A stretch of DNA of 64,000 nucleotides from Acinetobacter halotolerans (GTDB taxonomy: Bacteria; Pseudomonadota; Gammaproteobacteria; Pseudomonadales; Moraxellaceae). The first letter of the stretch is position 1, and the number at the start of each line of letters is the position of its first letter. The stretch lies in contig NZ_SGIM01000009.1 in assembly GCF_004208515.1 (NCBI RefSeq), positions 62,001 through 126,000 on the forward strand, written 5' to 3'. This document shows, piece by piece, positions 36,395-45,263 of the stretch. Below the pieces are notes generated by a model. The model saw only the letters and a program-made list of their open reading frames with translations, did no database searches and was not told where the DNA came from. A program made the translations under genes and the position numbers.

Positions 36395-36763
36395 ATGAAA
36401 AGATTGATGATAAGTTGCGGACTTTTGATTGCATTCGGATTATCTTCAAGCGCTTGGGCGGGTAAAGATGATCATGTGCTGGTACAAGAAGCCGCTAAAA
36501 ATATTGTGACGGTGAGTCAAGCAGCTAAAATGGCAGATGAAACTGGCGTTACTTTAACGGGTCAAATTACCAAGCATCTCAAAAGTGATCACTATGAGTT
36601 CAAAGATGCCAGTGGTACGATTGGTGTGGAAATCGATGATGATATTTGGCGTCAAGCAGGATTAAAGGTCGGTGACCATGTACGACTCGTGGGTGAAGTG
36701 GATACGCATCGTTATAAACCAACTGATATTGAAGTGATTAGCATTGAGAAACACCACCATTAA
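36395..36763 (+). CDS. YgiW/YdeI-family periplasmic OB-fold (BOF) protein
   Basis: A 122-aa protein with a signal peptide MKRLMISCGLLIAFGLSSSAWAG. The mature part has the BOF-domain motifs VSQAAKMADETGVTLTGQITKHL and FKDASGTIGVEIDDDIWRQ, followed by GDHVRLVGEVD and a C-terminal IEKHHH. These small periplasmic proteins are induced by stress in enterobacteria; ligand binding is not firmly established. The start follows a weak site (GCGAGATCAGA). A terminator follows. Confidence 0.87.
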   Translation: MKRLMISCGLLIAFGLSSSAWAGKDDHVLVQEAAKNIVTVSQAAKMADETGVTLTGQITKHLKSDHYEFKDASGTIGVEIDDDIWRQAGLKVGDHVRLVGEVDTHRYKPTDIEVISIEKHHH

Positions 36764-36771
36764 TTAAAAAT

Positions 36772-36800
36772 AAAAAAGGAAGCAAGTGCTTCCTTTTTTT
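36772..36800. terminator. Bidirectional terminator between the BOF gene and the DUF445 gene
   Basis: AAAAAAGGAAGCA and TGCTTCCTTTTTTT pair around AG, with A and T runs at both ends. It lies 13 bases before the DUF445 stop codon on the minus strand. Confidence 0.9.
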
Positions 36801-36813
36801 ATTGGGGGGAAAT

Positions 36814-38052
36814 TTAGAGCATAAAGAGAATTTGCATCTCACCGACCATAAAACCAAGTACCGCACCCACGATGATCAATGACCATTCATCTTCTTTAAA
36901 TGCAGGGCGTAGCATACCTTCAAACTCTTCAGGACTGAGTCGTTGCATGCGTTTGACCAGCGTATTGCGGACATCCATAGCATCTTCGGCATAAGATTCT
37001 ACATAACGCATCGTTTCTGGTAGCTGTTGCAAAATACGTTCAGTTACTTCTGTTTTGATATTTTGATACTTTTCACCGCCAATCGCATAAACCACGAGCG
37101 GACGAACCACGCCAGCTTGTAAGTCAATTTCTTGTTTGACATGTCGACTGACCAGATCAATGACTTTATCTGAGTGAGTACCAGAAAAAAGCTCTTCCAT
37201 CATGTTGCGAGACGTGAGCAACTGTTTAGAAATTAAAGCAGCATAATCGGCTGCAACTTCATCTTGGCGCTTAATGAAAAGACCTTGCCATGTATAGCCC
37301 ATAACCTTTTTAGGGTGTAGCGGTCTAAACATCATTTGTAAAGCGATCCAGTCACTGAAGAAGCCGACAAAACCACCAAATAATGGGAGCATCCATGGAT
37401 ATTGACCTTGGGTCACCACCCAGCACACCATCTGAATCACACCGATCCCGAAACCAAAAATAAAGCCGACATTACTAAAGAATTTGAATTCTTGTTTGCC
37501 GACTTTCTTAAAGATATTGTTGAGGAGGCGTTTGTCTTTGAGTAGATTGTTGACCACCATGTGCTTAATATCGAAGTACTTAGTGACATCTTTTTGTACT
37601 TCGCCCATGATATGTTCAACAATTTCAGGCGCTTTAGCTTGGACTCGCTTAATTAATTTTTGACGAGCAAACTCTGGCATACCTTCCCACAAGCCGGGTT
37701 GATATTGTTGAGCAACTTCACGGGTAATATCCTCTGCGGCCGCCATTAATGGTTTTTCAATTTCTTGGGCGATACGCTTTGGGTCGAGTCTGGCAAAAAT
37801 TTCTTCAGGTTTAATTAGCTTTGAGGTCATCAGCTCAACGGCAGTGGTTGCCATTTTTTCAGCTTTGCGTGGAACGATACCTTGCCATCCAAGCGGCAAA
37901 CCAAATAATTTAAGTCCTTTAAATTCAAGTGGCCCAAACATCATTTGAATTGCGATGACTTTGGTTATATAACCAATAAAGCCACTAATAAACGGGATGG
38001 AAATATATAACCAGAAATTCTGTTGAAAATCCGCAATCATTTCTTGAAACAT
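36814..38052 (-). CDS. DUF445-family membrane protein
   Basis: A 412-aa protein with an N-terminal helix pair (WLYISIPFISGFIGYITKVIAIQMMF), a long predominantly helical soluble middle (about 70-200), and a second copy of the membrane block (MLPLFGGFVGFFSDWIALQMMFRPL, about 220-244), ending in a last hydrophobic helix. The repeated G-(Y/F)-x-(T/S)-(D/K)-x-(I/V)-A-I/L-QMMF motif is the DUF445 hallmark (YheB-like). The function is unknown. The start lies near 38052, and the strong ribosome site is AAGGACCAATAA on the minus strand. Confidence 0.85.
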   Translation of the reverse strand: MFQEMIADFQQNFWLYISIPFISGFIGYITKVIAIQMMFGPLEFKGLKLFGLPLGWQGIVPRKAEKMATTAVELMTSKLIKPEEIFARLDPKRIAQEIEKPLMAAAEDITREVAQQYQPGLWEGMPEFARQKLIKRVQAKAPEIVEHIMGEVQKDVTKYFDIKHMVVNNLLKDKRLLNNIFKKVGKQEFKFFSNVGFIFGFGIGVIQMVCWVVTQGQYPWMLPLFGGFVGFFSDWIALQMMFRPLHPKKVMGYTWQGLFIKRQDEVAADYAALISKQLLTSRNMMEELFSGTHSDKVIDLVSRHVKQEIDLQAGVVRPLVVYAIGGEKYQNIKTEVTERILQQLPETMRYVESYAEDAMDVRNTLVKRMQRLSPEEFEGMLRPAFKEDEWSLIIVGAVLGFMVGEMQILFML

Positions 38053-38499
38053 TATTTTATTGGTCCTTCAAGTCCTAATTGTTGCTCGTGATAGGGCAAG
38101 CCATAGATAAATAGTTAAATATTTGAGGAAAGATGTTGATGATTCACCTATACATGTATGTATTAGGCTTTGAGTCCCCTTTTGTTAGTTTTCCTTTTTC
38201 AAGGACATCGAAATCGCAAAAAAATAAGGAAACGATGGCGTCGTTTGAATACCTTTCCATGGTAATGCAAATTTTCGCTTCACCATATTAGCACCAATTT
38301 TTGCTTTGTGTTGAGCAGAATTGGCAAGAAATGTTGATTTAGCTCTCTTTTTAGATATTGTGCAGCAAAATTTTAATTAAATATCAGGGACAGTTGATGA
38401 GTAGCGCTAAAAAATAAGATAGGTGATGAATTGCGGTGCGCCAAAGCATGAAAAATGTTAGAATAGGGCGCTTATTTCATTTGCTTTTTATGTTTAGCT
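38053..38499. other. Intergenic region between DUF445 and guaA
   Basis: No gene is seen in these 447 bases. A hairpin AAACGA-TGGCG-TCGTTT lies at 38231-38247. Near guaA the sequence TAGAAT (38459-38464) could be a -10 box, followed by a short 5' leader, but no well-spaced -35 is seen. The guaA ribosome site is weak. Confidence 0.5.
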
Positions 38500-40068
38500 A
38501 TGACGACCAATACTCAAATTACTGAAGATCGTATCCTTATCTTGGATTTCGGCTCTCAATATAGCCAGCTGATTGCACGACGTGTGCGTGAAGCAGGTGT
38601 CTACTCTGAAATGTATGCCTTCGATATGTCTGAAGAAGACATTCGTGCATTCAATCCAAACGGGATTATTTTATCAGGTGGCCCTGAAAGCGTACATCAA
38701 GAAGGTAGTCCACGTGCACCTCAAGTTGTATTTGAGCTGGGTGTGCCAGTTTTGGGTATTTGCTATGGTTTGCAAACCATGTCTGAACAACTAGGCGGAA
38801 AAGTAGAAGCCGGTACAGTTCATGAATTTGGTTATGCTGAAGTTGATATTGTGGTGCGTGATCAGTTAATTGGTCATTTGCAAGATCGTGAAAACCAACT
38901 GCATGTTTGGATGAGCCATGGCGATAAAGTCGGTGCGATTCCTGAAGGTTTCCAAGTTACAGCGAGCACGCCAAGCTGTCCATTTGCCGCAGTGAGTGAT
39001 GAAACACGTCGTTTCTATGGTGTGCAGTTCCATCCTGAAGTCACGCATACAGCAAAAGGTGCTGAGTTACTTTCAAACTTTGTGCATAAGATTTGTGGTT
39101 GCCGTGGTTTGTGGACACCTGAACACATCATTGATTTGCGTATCGAGCAATTACGTCAACAAATTGGTAATGAAAAAGTTCTGTTAGGTTTATCTGGTGG
39201 TGTCGATTCATCTGTTGTGGCTGCATTGTTACACAAAGCGATTGGCGATCAGTTAACTTGCGTATTTGTAGACAATGGTCTGCTTCGTTTAAACGAAGGT
39301 GATCAAGTGATGCAAATGTTCGCAGAGAACATGGGGATTCGAGTCATTCGTGCGGATGCAGAACAACGGTTCTTATCTGCTTTGGCTGGTGAAGTCGATC
39401 CTGAGAAAAAACGTAAAATCATTGGTCGTGAGTTTATTGCCGTCTTCGCTGAAGAAGCGCGTAAATTGGATGGCGTGAAATTCTTGGCGCAAGGTACGAT
39501 TTACCCAGACGTCATTGAATCTGCAGCAAGCAAACAAGGTAAAGCACACGTCATCAAATCACACCACAATGTGGGTGGTTTACCTGATGATTTAGAGTTT
39601 GAATTGGTTGAGCCATTACGTGACTTGTTCAAAGATGAAGTACGTAAATTGGGAACCACAATTGGCTTGCCACACAGCATGATTTATCGTCATCCATTCC
39701 CAGGTCCAGGTTTGGGCGTGCGTATCTTGGGTGAAGTCAAAAAAGAATATGCAGATATTCTTCGTCTTGCAGATGACATTTTCATGCAAGAGCTTCGTGC
39801 AAGCGGTTGGTATGACAAAACAGCTCAAGCATTCGCGGTATTCCAACCTGTAAAATCAGTCGGTGTAGTTGGTGATGGTCGTCGTTATGCATGGGTAATT
39901 GCACTTCGTGCGGTTGAAACGGTTGACTTTATGACGGCTCGTTTTGCTCACTTGCCATACGAGTTAGTAGATAAAATCTCAACACGTATCATGAACGAAA
40001 TCAAAGATGTTTCACGCGTTGTCTACGATGTGTCATCTAAACCACCAGCCACGATTGAATGGGAGTAA
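38500..40068 (+). CDS. guaA: GMP synthase (glutamine-hydrolysing)
   Basis: A 522-aa enzyme that aminates XMP to GMP. The class I glutamine amidotransferase domain (about 10-200) has the nucleophile C88 in GICYGLQT and [10 protein letters not shown]. The ATP-pyrophosphatase domain (about 205-400) has [10 protein letters not shown], and the C-terminal dimerisation domain ends [10 protein letters not shown], the invariant terminus. The start is at 38500 in a leader with poor ribosome-site match. It is followed by a hairpin array and a terminator. Confidence 0.97.
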   Translation: MTTNTQITEDRILILDFGSQYSQLIARRVREAGVYSEMYAFDMSEEDIRAFNPNGIILSGGPESVHQEGSPRAPQVVFELGVPVLGICYGLQTMSEQLGGKVEAGTVHEFGYAEVDIVVRDQLIGHLQDRENQLHVWMSHGDKVGAIPEGFQVTASTPSCPFAAVSDETRRFYGVQFHPEVTHTAKGAELLSNFVHKICGCRGLWTPEHIIDLRIEQLRQQIGNEKVLLGLSGGVDSSVVAALLHKAIGDQLTCVFVDNGLLRLNEGDQVMQMFAENMGIRVIRADAEQRFLSALAGEVDPEKKRKIIGREFIAVFAEEARKLDGVKFLAQGTIYPDVIESAASKQGKAHVIKSHHNVGGLPDDLEFELVEPLRDLFKDEVRKLGTTIGLPHSMIYRHPFPGPGLGVRILGEVKKEYADILRLADDIFMQELRASGWYDKTAQAFAVFQPVKSVGVVGDGRRYAWVIALRAVETVDFMTARFAHLPYELVDKISTRIMNEIKDVSRVVYDVSSKPPATIEWE

Positions 40069-40073
40069 TTCAG

Positions 40074-40202
40074 GGATTTCAAGAAGCGAAGCTTCTTGCC
40101 TGAATTACGCCAAGAGCTATGCTCGCGGCAGTAGGATTTCAAAATGCAACGCATTTTGCCGATTTTACGCCATGAACGAGTTTTAAAGTGAAGCTTTAAA
40201 CT
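40074..40202. repeat. Array of short hairpin repeats after guaA
   Basis: Two units have the same layout: GGATTTC (40074-40080 and 40134-40140), then a 7-3-7 palindrome (AAGAAGC-GAA-GCTTCTT at 40081-40097; AAAATGC-AAC-GCATTTT at 40141-40157), then GCC, five bases and TACGCCA. The stems differ in sequence but remain fully paired, and the unit period is 60 bases. Further small hairpins follow: GAGC-TAT-GCTC (40114-40124) and TTTAAAG/CTTTAAA (40182-40200). There is no coding potential. This looks like a structure-conserved dispersed repeat. Confidence 0.65.
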
Positions 40203-40249
40203 GAAGTGCAAGACGTTTGCTGCCGTAGAAATCGCTAAAGCTCATCAAG

Positions 40250-40279
40250 AAAAGCCGACTTGGAAAAGTCGGCTTTTTT
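40250..40279 (+). terminator. Terminator downstream of guaA
   Basis: AAAGCCGACTT and AAGTCGGCTTT pair around GGAA with a T run. It lies about 180 bases past the guaA stop, so the hairpin array would be in the guaA 3' untranslated region. Confidence 0.85.
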
Positions 40280-40401
40280 AGTTTTTTATTTTTTAAAATT
40301 TAATGAGTTTTTTAATCATTTTATGTAAGGTGTAATATGTTAGTTTTAGTAAGTCTGAATATATAAGCTTTAGTATTAGCTATAATTTTTACTTTCTTGC
40401 T

Positions 40402-40605
40402 TTATTCTTCTTCGAATTCTGACCATTGATCTGTTCGTGAAAAACCTTCCATATAAGTACTAAAATCAATAAATGTTGTAGGAGATATATTTTTCATATC
40501 AAACCATATAGCATCGCACTCATCACAAATAAAAATATGCTGTTTATTAAATTTTAGAACTTTTTCAAGAATAACACCTTGCTCGCATCGGGGACATATC
40601 TTCAT
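40402..40605 (-). CDS. Small zinc-ribbon protein (67 aa)
   Basis: A 67-aa protein with two zinc knuckles: CPRC (residues 4-7) and CDEC (28-31), arranged like a TFIIB/transcription-factor zinc ribbon (CPxC-x20-CxxC with an aromatic IWFD after it). Similar short proteins are widespread in Acinetobacter, but I cannot name a function. The gene is AT-rich with a weak promoter region. The start is supported by GAGGTAAACTAT upstream on the minus strand. Confidence 0.65.
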   Translation of the reverse strand: MKICPRCEQGVILEKVLKFNKQHIFICDECDAIWFDMKNISPTTFIDFSTYMEGFSRTDQWSEFEEE

Positions 40606-40956
40606 ATAGTTTACCTCATTGGATACTCTAGACGATCAAGGATTGAATAGTACGTCTTAAATGAATAATTTCCCACTTTTCTTATTCTTAATAATCTGAC
40701 ATTACAGTAAAAAAGTTACACCTAAAAAAGATCAACCCCATCACTTTAAACATGAAACCCGTTTAATTACACCCTCGACCATAAATCTAAGCGGCTCTAT
40801 ATTTACATAACCTATTGTTAATAAATAATAAATCTAAGAAGATGAATTTCACTCACTTTTCTATGAAACTAAATCATTTTTATTCATGTTGTGAATCGGG
40901 TATAAATCACATCATAAAGAAATTAGATTTATCACGGAAATTAGGGTGTCAGATCA
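40606..40956. other. Intergenic region upstream of mesX
   Basis: No gene is seen in these 351 AT-rich bases. ATTCA-TGTTG-TGAAT (40882-40896) is a 5-5-5 palindrome, followed by TATAAA (40901-40906), a possible -10. The MesX ribosome site is GTGTCAGATCA. Confidence 0.5.
40882..40896. promoter_or_regulatory. Palindrome upstream of mesX, candidate regulator site
   Basis: ATTCA-TGTTG-TGAAT is a T-N11-A type inverted repeat as bound by LysR-family proteins, placed 61-75 bases before the mesX ATG. It is not the MetR consensus TGAA-N5-TTCA, whose halves have the opposite order, so the regulator is unknown. Confidence 0.35.
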
Positions 40957-41958
40957 ATGAGTAAAGAATTTAAATTTACGATAAAGAGTATTCGTTTCGA
41001 TGAAGACTATCGCCCTTCAGACAATACTCGCATTACCACCAACTTTGCGAATTTGGCTAGAGGCGAAAGTCGTCAAGAGAATTTACGCAATACCTTAAAA
41101 ATGATCGACAATCGTTTCAATACTTTGGCACATTGGGATAATCCAAATAGCGATCGCTATTCTGTCGAACTTGAAATTATTTCCGTTGAAATGAAAATTG
41201 ATGCTGAAAGCAATACAAATGCATTGCCTTTGATTGAAATATTGAAAACCAATATTGTTGATAAAAAAACCAATCAGCGCATTGAAGGCATTGTCGGGAA
41301 TAATTTTTCTTCTTACGTACGTGACTATGATTTTAGTGTGTTATTGCTTGATCATAATAAAAATCAGTCAGAATTTAAAACACCAGAAAACTTTGGTGAT
41401 CTACATGGCAACTTATTTAAGAGCTTTATTAATTCTGATACTTACAAAGCAAACTTCAAAAAACAGCCTGTGATTTGTCTCAGTGTTTCAAGCAGTAAAG
41501 TTTATCGCCGTAGTGATAATCAACATCCAGTTTTGGGTGTTGAATACCTGCAAGATGAATACTCTTTAACTGATGAGTATTTCCAAAAAATGGGCTTAAA
41601 GGTTCGCTACTTTATGCCGCCAAATAGTGTTGCACCTTTGGCTTTCTATTTCTCAGGTGATTTATTAAGTGATTACACCATCCTTGAGTTGATCAGTACG
41701 ATCAGTACGATGGAAAGCTTCCAAAAGATTTATCGTCCTGAGATTTACAATGCTAACGCTGCGGCAGGAACATCTTATCAACCGAGTTTGAAGAACCAAG
41801 ATTATTCACTTACTCGCATTGTGTATGATCGAGAAGAGCGTAGCCGATTGGCGATTGAACAAGGCAAATTCGTTGAAGAGCAGTTCATCAAACCCTATCA
41901 GAATATTCTTGAGCAGTGGGCGAAGAACTACGCTGATCAAAACTGTGCTGCTGTTTAA
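40957..41958 (+). CDS. mesX: DUF1852 protein MesX
   Basis: A 333-aa protein of the DUF1852 family (MSKEFKFTIKSIRFDEDYRPSD at its start). In the published work on folate-independent methionine synthases, a DUF1852 protein termed MesX was required together with MesD, from Acinetobacter baylyi, for methionine synthesis in the presence of oxygen. I recall this from the literature and did not check it. There are no membrane segments. It ends 27 bases before mesD and is transcribed with it. The start follows GGGTGTCAGATCA. The chemistry performed by MesX is unresolved. Confidence 0.85.
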   Translation: MSKEFKFTIKSIRFDEDYRPSDNTRITTNFANLARGESRQENLRNTLKMIDNRFNTLAHWDNPNSDRYSVELEIISVEMKIDAESNTNALPLIEILKTNIVDKKTNQRIEGIVGNNFSSYVRDYDFSVLLLDHNKNQSEFKTPENFGDLHGNLFKSFINSDTYKANFKKQPVICLSVSSSKVYRRSDNQHPVLGVEYLQDEYSLTDEYFQKMGLKVRYFMPPNSVAPLAFYFSGDLLSDYTILELISTISTMESFQKIYRPEIYNANAAAGTSYQPSLKNQDYSLTRIVYDREERSRLAIEQGKFVEEQFIKPYQNILEQWAKNYADQNCAAV

Positions 41959-41985
41959 CTATTCATATTGAGAAGATGATTGACG

Positions 41986-43014
41986 ATGAAAATATTATTA
42001 CCGACTTCAACAGCTGGCAGCTTACCAAAACCATCTTGGCTTGCAGAACCAGAAAAGCTTTGGTCACCTTGGAAGTTGCAAGATGAAGAACTGATTCACG
42101 GCAAACAAGATGCGTTACGTTTGTCATTGCAAGAACAGCAGCATGCAGGCATTGACATCGTTAGTGATGGTGAACAAACCCGTCAGCATTTTGTCACCAC
42201 TTTTATTGAACACCTTGACGGTGTAGATTTTGAAAAACGTGAAACCGTTCGAATCCGTGATCGTTATGATGCGAGTGTACCGTCAGTTGTAGGTGCAGTG
42301 AGTCGTCAAAAACCTGTTTTTGTTGAAGATGCCAAATTTTTACGTCAACAGACTAAGCAACCGATCAAATGGGCGTTGCCTGGTCCGATGACTATGATTG
42401 ATACGCTCTATGATGGGCATTATAAAAGTCGTGAAAAACTGGCTTGGGAATTTGCCAAAATTCTTAATCAAGAAGCAAGAGAGTTAGAAGCCGCAGGTGT
42501 AGATATCATTCAGTTTGATGAACCAGCATTTAATGTGTTCTTTGATGAAGTGAATGATTGGGGTGTTGCCACCTTAGAAAGAGCACTCGAAGGTCTTAAA
42601 TGTGAAACTGCCGTGCATATTTGCTATGGCTATGGCATCAAAGCCAATACCGATTGGAAAAAGACTTTAGGTTCAGAATGGCGTCAATATGAAGAAGCAT
42701 TCCCTAAGCTGCAAAAATCGAAGATCGATATCGTTTCATTAGAATGCCAAAACTCACGTGTGCCTATGGATCTGATTGAATTGATTCGAGGCAAGAAAGT
42801 GATGGTGGGTGCGATCGATGTAGCAACGAATCAAGTTGAAACCCCTGAACAAGTTGCCGATACCTTACGTAAAGCGCTTCAGTTTGTTGATGCTGACAAG
42901 CTTTACCCATCGACCAACTGCGGTATGGCACCTTTAGCGCGTGAAGTCGCGAGAGGCAAACTCAATGCTTTAAGTGCTGGTGCGGAAATCATCCGTAGAG
43001 AACTTTCTGCTTAA
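41986..43014 (+). CDS. mesD: Core methionine synthase MesD (MetE C-terminal-domain type)
   Basis: A 342-aa protein equivalent to only the catalytic half of MetE. The zinc-binding set is complete: H211 and C213 in AVHICYGYG, E253 in SLECQN, and C312 in STNCGMAPLA. Other core blocks are present (GSLPKP at 11-16, WALPGPMTM near 129, IIQFDEPAF near 174). It lacks the N-terminal domain needed for folate binding, so it fits the MesD group that does not use methyl-tetrahydrofolate. The ATG at 41986 follows TGAGAAGATGATTGACG; the TTG at 41980 is less likely. It is coupled to mesX. Confidence 0.88.
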   Translation: MKILLPTSTAGSLPKPSWLAEPEKLWSPWKLQDEELIHGKQDALRLSLQEQQHAGIDIVSDGEQTRQHFVTTFIEHLDGVDFEKRETVRIRDRYDASVPSVVGAVSRQKPVFVEDAKFLRQQTKQPIKWALPGPMTMIDTLYDGHYKSREKLAWEFAKILNQEARELEAAGVDIIQFDEPAFNVFFDEVNDWGVATLERALEGLKCETAVHICYGYGIKANTDWKKTLGSEWRQYEEAFPKLQKSKIDIVSLECQNSRVPMDLIELIRGKKVMVGAIDVATNQVETPEQVADTLRKALQFVDADKLYPSTNCGMAPLAREVARGKLNALSAGAEIIRRELSA

Positions 43015-43040
43015 TACTCACCAAAATCGTGATGTGTAAA

Positions 43041-43090
43041 GGGATGAAACAGTTTGATTGGATTTTTTCATGATCAAACTGCTTCATCCC
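43041..43090 (+). repeat. Long inverted repeat between mesD and the flavin reductase gene
   Basis: GGGATGAAACAGTTTGAT (43041-43058) pairs with ATCAAACTGCTTCATCCC (43073-43090) at 17 of 18 positions around a 14-base loop. It starts 27 bases after mesD. It has no T run, so it may act as an mRNA 3'-end stabiliser or Rho-dependent end. Confidence 0.7.
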
Positions 43091-43175
43091 ACTCCATAAA
43101 GATGAAGTGCTTGCGTGACGGAATAGCTTGGTATCACTAAATCTCAAAACTAAGGTGCAATTTAGGAACAATGTG

Positions 43176-43667
43176 ATGATTGAAGCAACAGACTTTAGAA
43201 ATGCAATGTCTTTGTTAACCAGTGCAATTAGTGTCGTTACTACGGCAGGCTTATCTGGTCGTTATGGATTTACTGCATCTGCCGTGTGTAGTGTTACAGA
43301 TACGCCGCCGACATTGTTGGTCTGTATGAATCAAGCCTCTAGTTCACATGTGCATTTTGTAGAAAACAAAATTCTAACTGTGAATGTTTTAGGTGCGCAT
43401 CATGAGCATGTTTCTAAAGTATTTTCGTCTAAATTGAGTCCAGAAGAGCGTTTTAAACATGGAGTTTGGACAGAATTGGAAACTGGTGCACCAGTTTTAA
43501 ATGATGCTTTGGTGAGTTTTGATTGCGAGATTGATCAAATTCAACAGGTTGGAACACATACTATTTTTATTTGTCCTATTGTTTCAATTCAACAAAGTCA
43601 GCACGATCAAAGTTTAGTTTATTTCAATCGCGCTTATCATCAAGTGGGGCAGACGGAAATCGCTTAA
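43176..43667 (+). CDS. Flavin reductase family protein
   Basis: A 163-aa flavin reductase of the FMN-binding split-barrel type (as in two-component monooxygenases). GRYGFTASAVCSVTDTPPTLLVCMN is the conserved FMN/NADH-binding region (about 28-52), with SSHVHFVENKILTVNVL and the C-terminal YFNRAYHQVG. The ATG at 43176 follows TTTAGGAACAATGTG; the GTG three bases before it is an alternative. Its place after mesX/mesD suggests that it supplies reduced flavin to an oxygen-dependent step of MesX/MesD. This is inference. Confidence 0.85.
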   Translation: MIEATDFRNAMSLLTSAISVVTTAGLSGRYGFTASAVCSVTDTPPTLLVCMNQASSSHVHFVENKILTVNVLGAHHEHVSKVFSSKLSPEERFKHGVWTELETGAPVLNDALVSFDCEIDQIQQVGTHTIFICPIVSIQQSQHDQSLVYFNRAYHQVGQTEIA

Positions 43668-43822
43668 AACAATTTTTGTATGTTCTTATTCGCTATAAAA
43701 ATAGATTATCTCATTCATGACACTCTGCGTTTTACTAAAAGACTATATTGATTGATGTTTGTATTGTTAAGATCAATAAAACAACTCATTGCAATAGCAT
43801 AGGTAAAAAAGAGAGCGATATC

Positions 43823-44770
43823 ATGAGCAATAACAACGATTACGATATTTCTGATTCAAAAGACTGCGAAACTTATATCAATCAATTTATTCAAGATTTT
43901 ACAATTCGTTCGGCTGAAATTGGTAAGGGCACCGTGATTAAACGAGCTTTGCCAAGTCGACAGAAACGCCTAGTGGGAGCGTGGTGTTTCCTTGATCATG
44001 CAGGGCCTGTAACGTTTCCGGCAGGTGATGGTTTAGATGTAGGACCACATCCACATATTGGTTTGCAGACCTTTACATGGATGATTGAGGGTACCATGAT
44101 GCATACTGATAGCCTTGGTTCAAAACAGTTGATTCGTCCAAAGCAGGTCAATTTAATGACGGCGGGGCGCGGGATTTCGCATACTGAAGTTGCCCCTGAT
44201 ACTGAAACTAAAATGCATGCGGCGCAGCTCTGGATTGCATTACCAGATGATAAGCGCGAGATGGAACCGAGCTTTGAACATTATCCAGAATTACCTGTGG
44301 TCACCAAAGATCAGGTTGAATTTACCGTTCTGGTGGGTGACTTCTTAGAAACGTTATCACCTGTACAAGTGCATACCCCTTTGGTGGGTGTAGATCTCAC
44401 CGCCCAAGCCGATACGAAAACACGTATTCCTCTTAATCCTGAATTTGAATATGCCTTTATGGCACTTGAGGGAACGGCTTGCGTCAATGGTCATGAGCTA
44501 AACATAGACAATATGGTGGTCTTGGAAAAAGGTTTAACCGAAATATCAGTAGAGCTGACAAAAGGTCATCGTGTGTTATTGATTGGCGGTGAACCATTTG
44601 AGTCACCTATTTTACTGTGGTGGAATTTTGTAGCACGTACCATGGATGATTTAAAACAAGCACGCCAAGATTGGATTAATCACGATGCGCGCTTTGGCGA
44701 AATTACTGACTATCAAGGCAAGCGCTTAGAAGCACCAGTATTACCTGATCAAATGAGGGCGTCGAAATGA
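43823..44770 (+). CDS. Pirin-family protein
   Basis: A 315-aa bicupin protein. The N-terminal cupin has the metal-binding set GPHPHIGLQTFTWMIEG and the block LMTAGRGISHTEVAP; the C-terminal cupin has FEYAFMALEGTACVNG. Pirins bind iron and include quercetin dioxygenases and regulators of pyruvate dehydrogenase. The ATG at 43823 follows AAAGAGAGCGATATC; the frame is open up to 43748. The last four bases overlap the OsmC start (ATGA), so the two are translationally coupled. Confidence 0.87.
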   Translation: MSNNNDYDISDSKDCETYINQFIQDFTIRSAEIGKGTVIKRALPSRQKRLVGAWCFLDHAGPVTFPAGDGLDVGPHPHIGLQTFTWMIEGTMMHTDSLGSKQLIRPKQVNLMTAGRGISHTEVAPDTETKMHAAQLWIALPDDKREMEPSFEHYPELPVVTKDQVEFTVLVGDFLETLSPVQVHTPLVGVDLTAQADTKTRIPLNPEFEYAFMALEGTACVNGHELNIDNMVVLEKGLTEISVELTKGHRVLLIGGEPFESPILLWWNFVARTMDDLKQARQDWINHDARFGEITDYQGKRLEAPVLPDQMRASK

Positions 44771-45165
44771 GTGTGATTGCAAGTGCAAAAGTACAGACTT
44801 TGACCGCACCGTGGAAAGGTGAGGTGACGAGTGGTACGCATCAATTTATTACCGATAAACCTGAAGCTGCTGGCGGACATGATACTGGCCCCGCACCTTA
44901 TGATTTTCTCACTGCGAGTTTGGCATCATGTACCATGATTACCTTGCGGATGTATGCCAAACATAAGGAAATAGAGTTGGGTGATTTTCAAGTTGAGGTC
45001 GATTTTCATAGTAATCGTGAACAACAGGAAAAAATAGAGCGCCGTGTAATCTTTACGCAACCTATTTCACAAGACTTAAAAGAAAAACTTCTAAACGTGT
45101 GTAGTAAAACCCCAGTGACTAAAACTTTGTTACGCAGTTTAGACATAGAGACCGTGATTCTTTAA
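44767..45165 (+). CDS. OsmC-family peroxide reductase
   Basis: A 132-aa OsmC/Ohr-type protein with the two reactive cysteines, C55 (LASCTMITLRMYA) and C112 (VCSKTPVTKTL), about 57 residues apart as in the family. It probably reduces organic hydroperoxides. GGHDTGPAPYDFLTASL is the conserved first block. The start overlaps the pirin stop (ATGA). The pirin-OsmC pair may be an oxidative-stress unit. Confidence 0.87.
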   Translation: MSVIASAKVQTLTAPWKGEVTSGTHQFITDKPEAAGGHDTGPAPYDFLTASLASCTMITLRMYAKHKEIELGDFQVEVDFHSNREQQEKIERRVIFTQPISQDLKEKLLNVCSKTPVTKTLLRSLDIETVIL

Positions 45166-45263
45166 GACTAAAGTGCTATTGTGCTTGGGCAAAACATAAT
45201 TCTAAGTGTGATTGTTAGAGGGATCAAAAACAGCAATCACACAGCTAAAAAGCAGGCACAAAA

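Noticed and set aside
40882..40896. MetR operator upstream of mesX
   Set aside because: The halves are in the order TTCA...TGAA, opposite to the MetR consensus TGAA-N5-TTCA, so only a generic LysR-type site is claimed.
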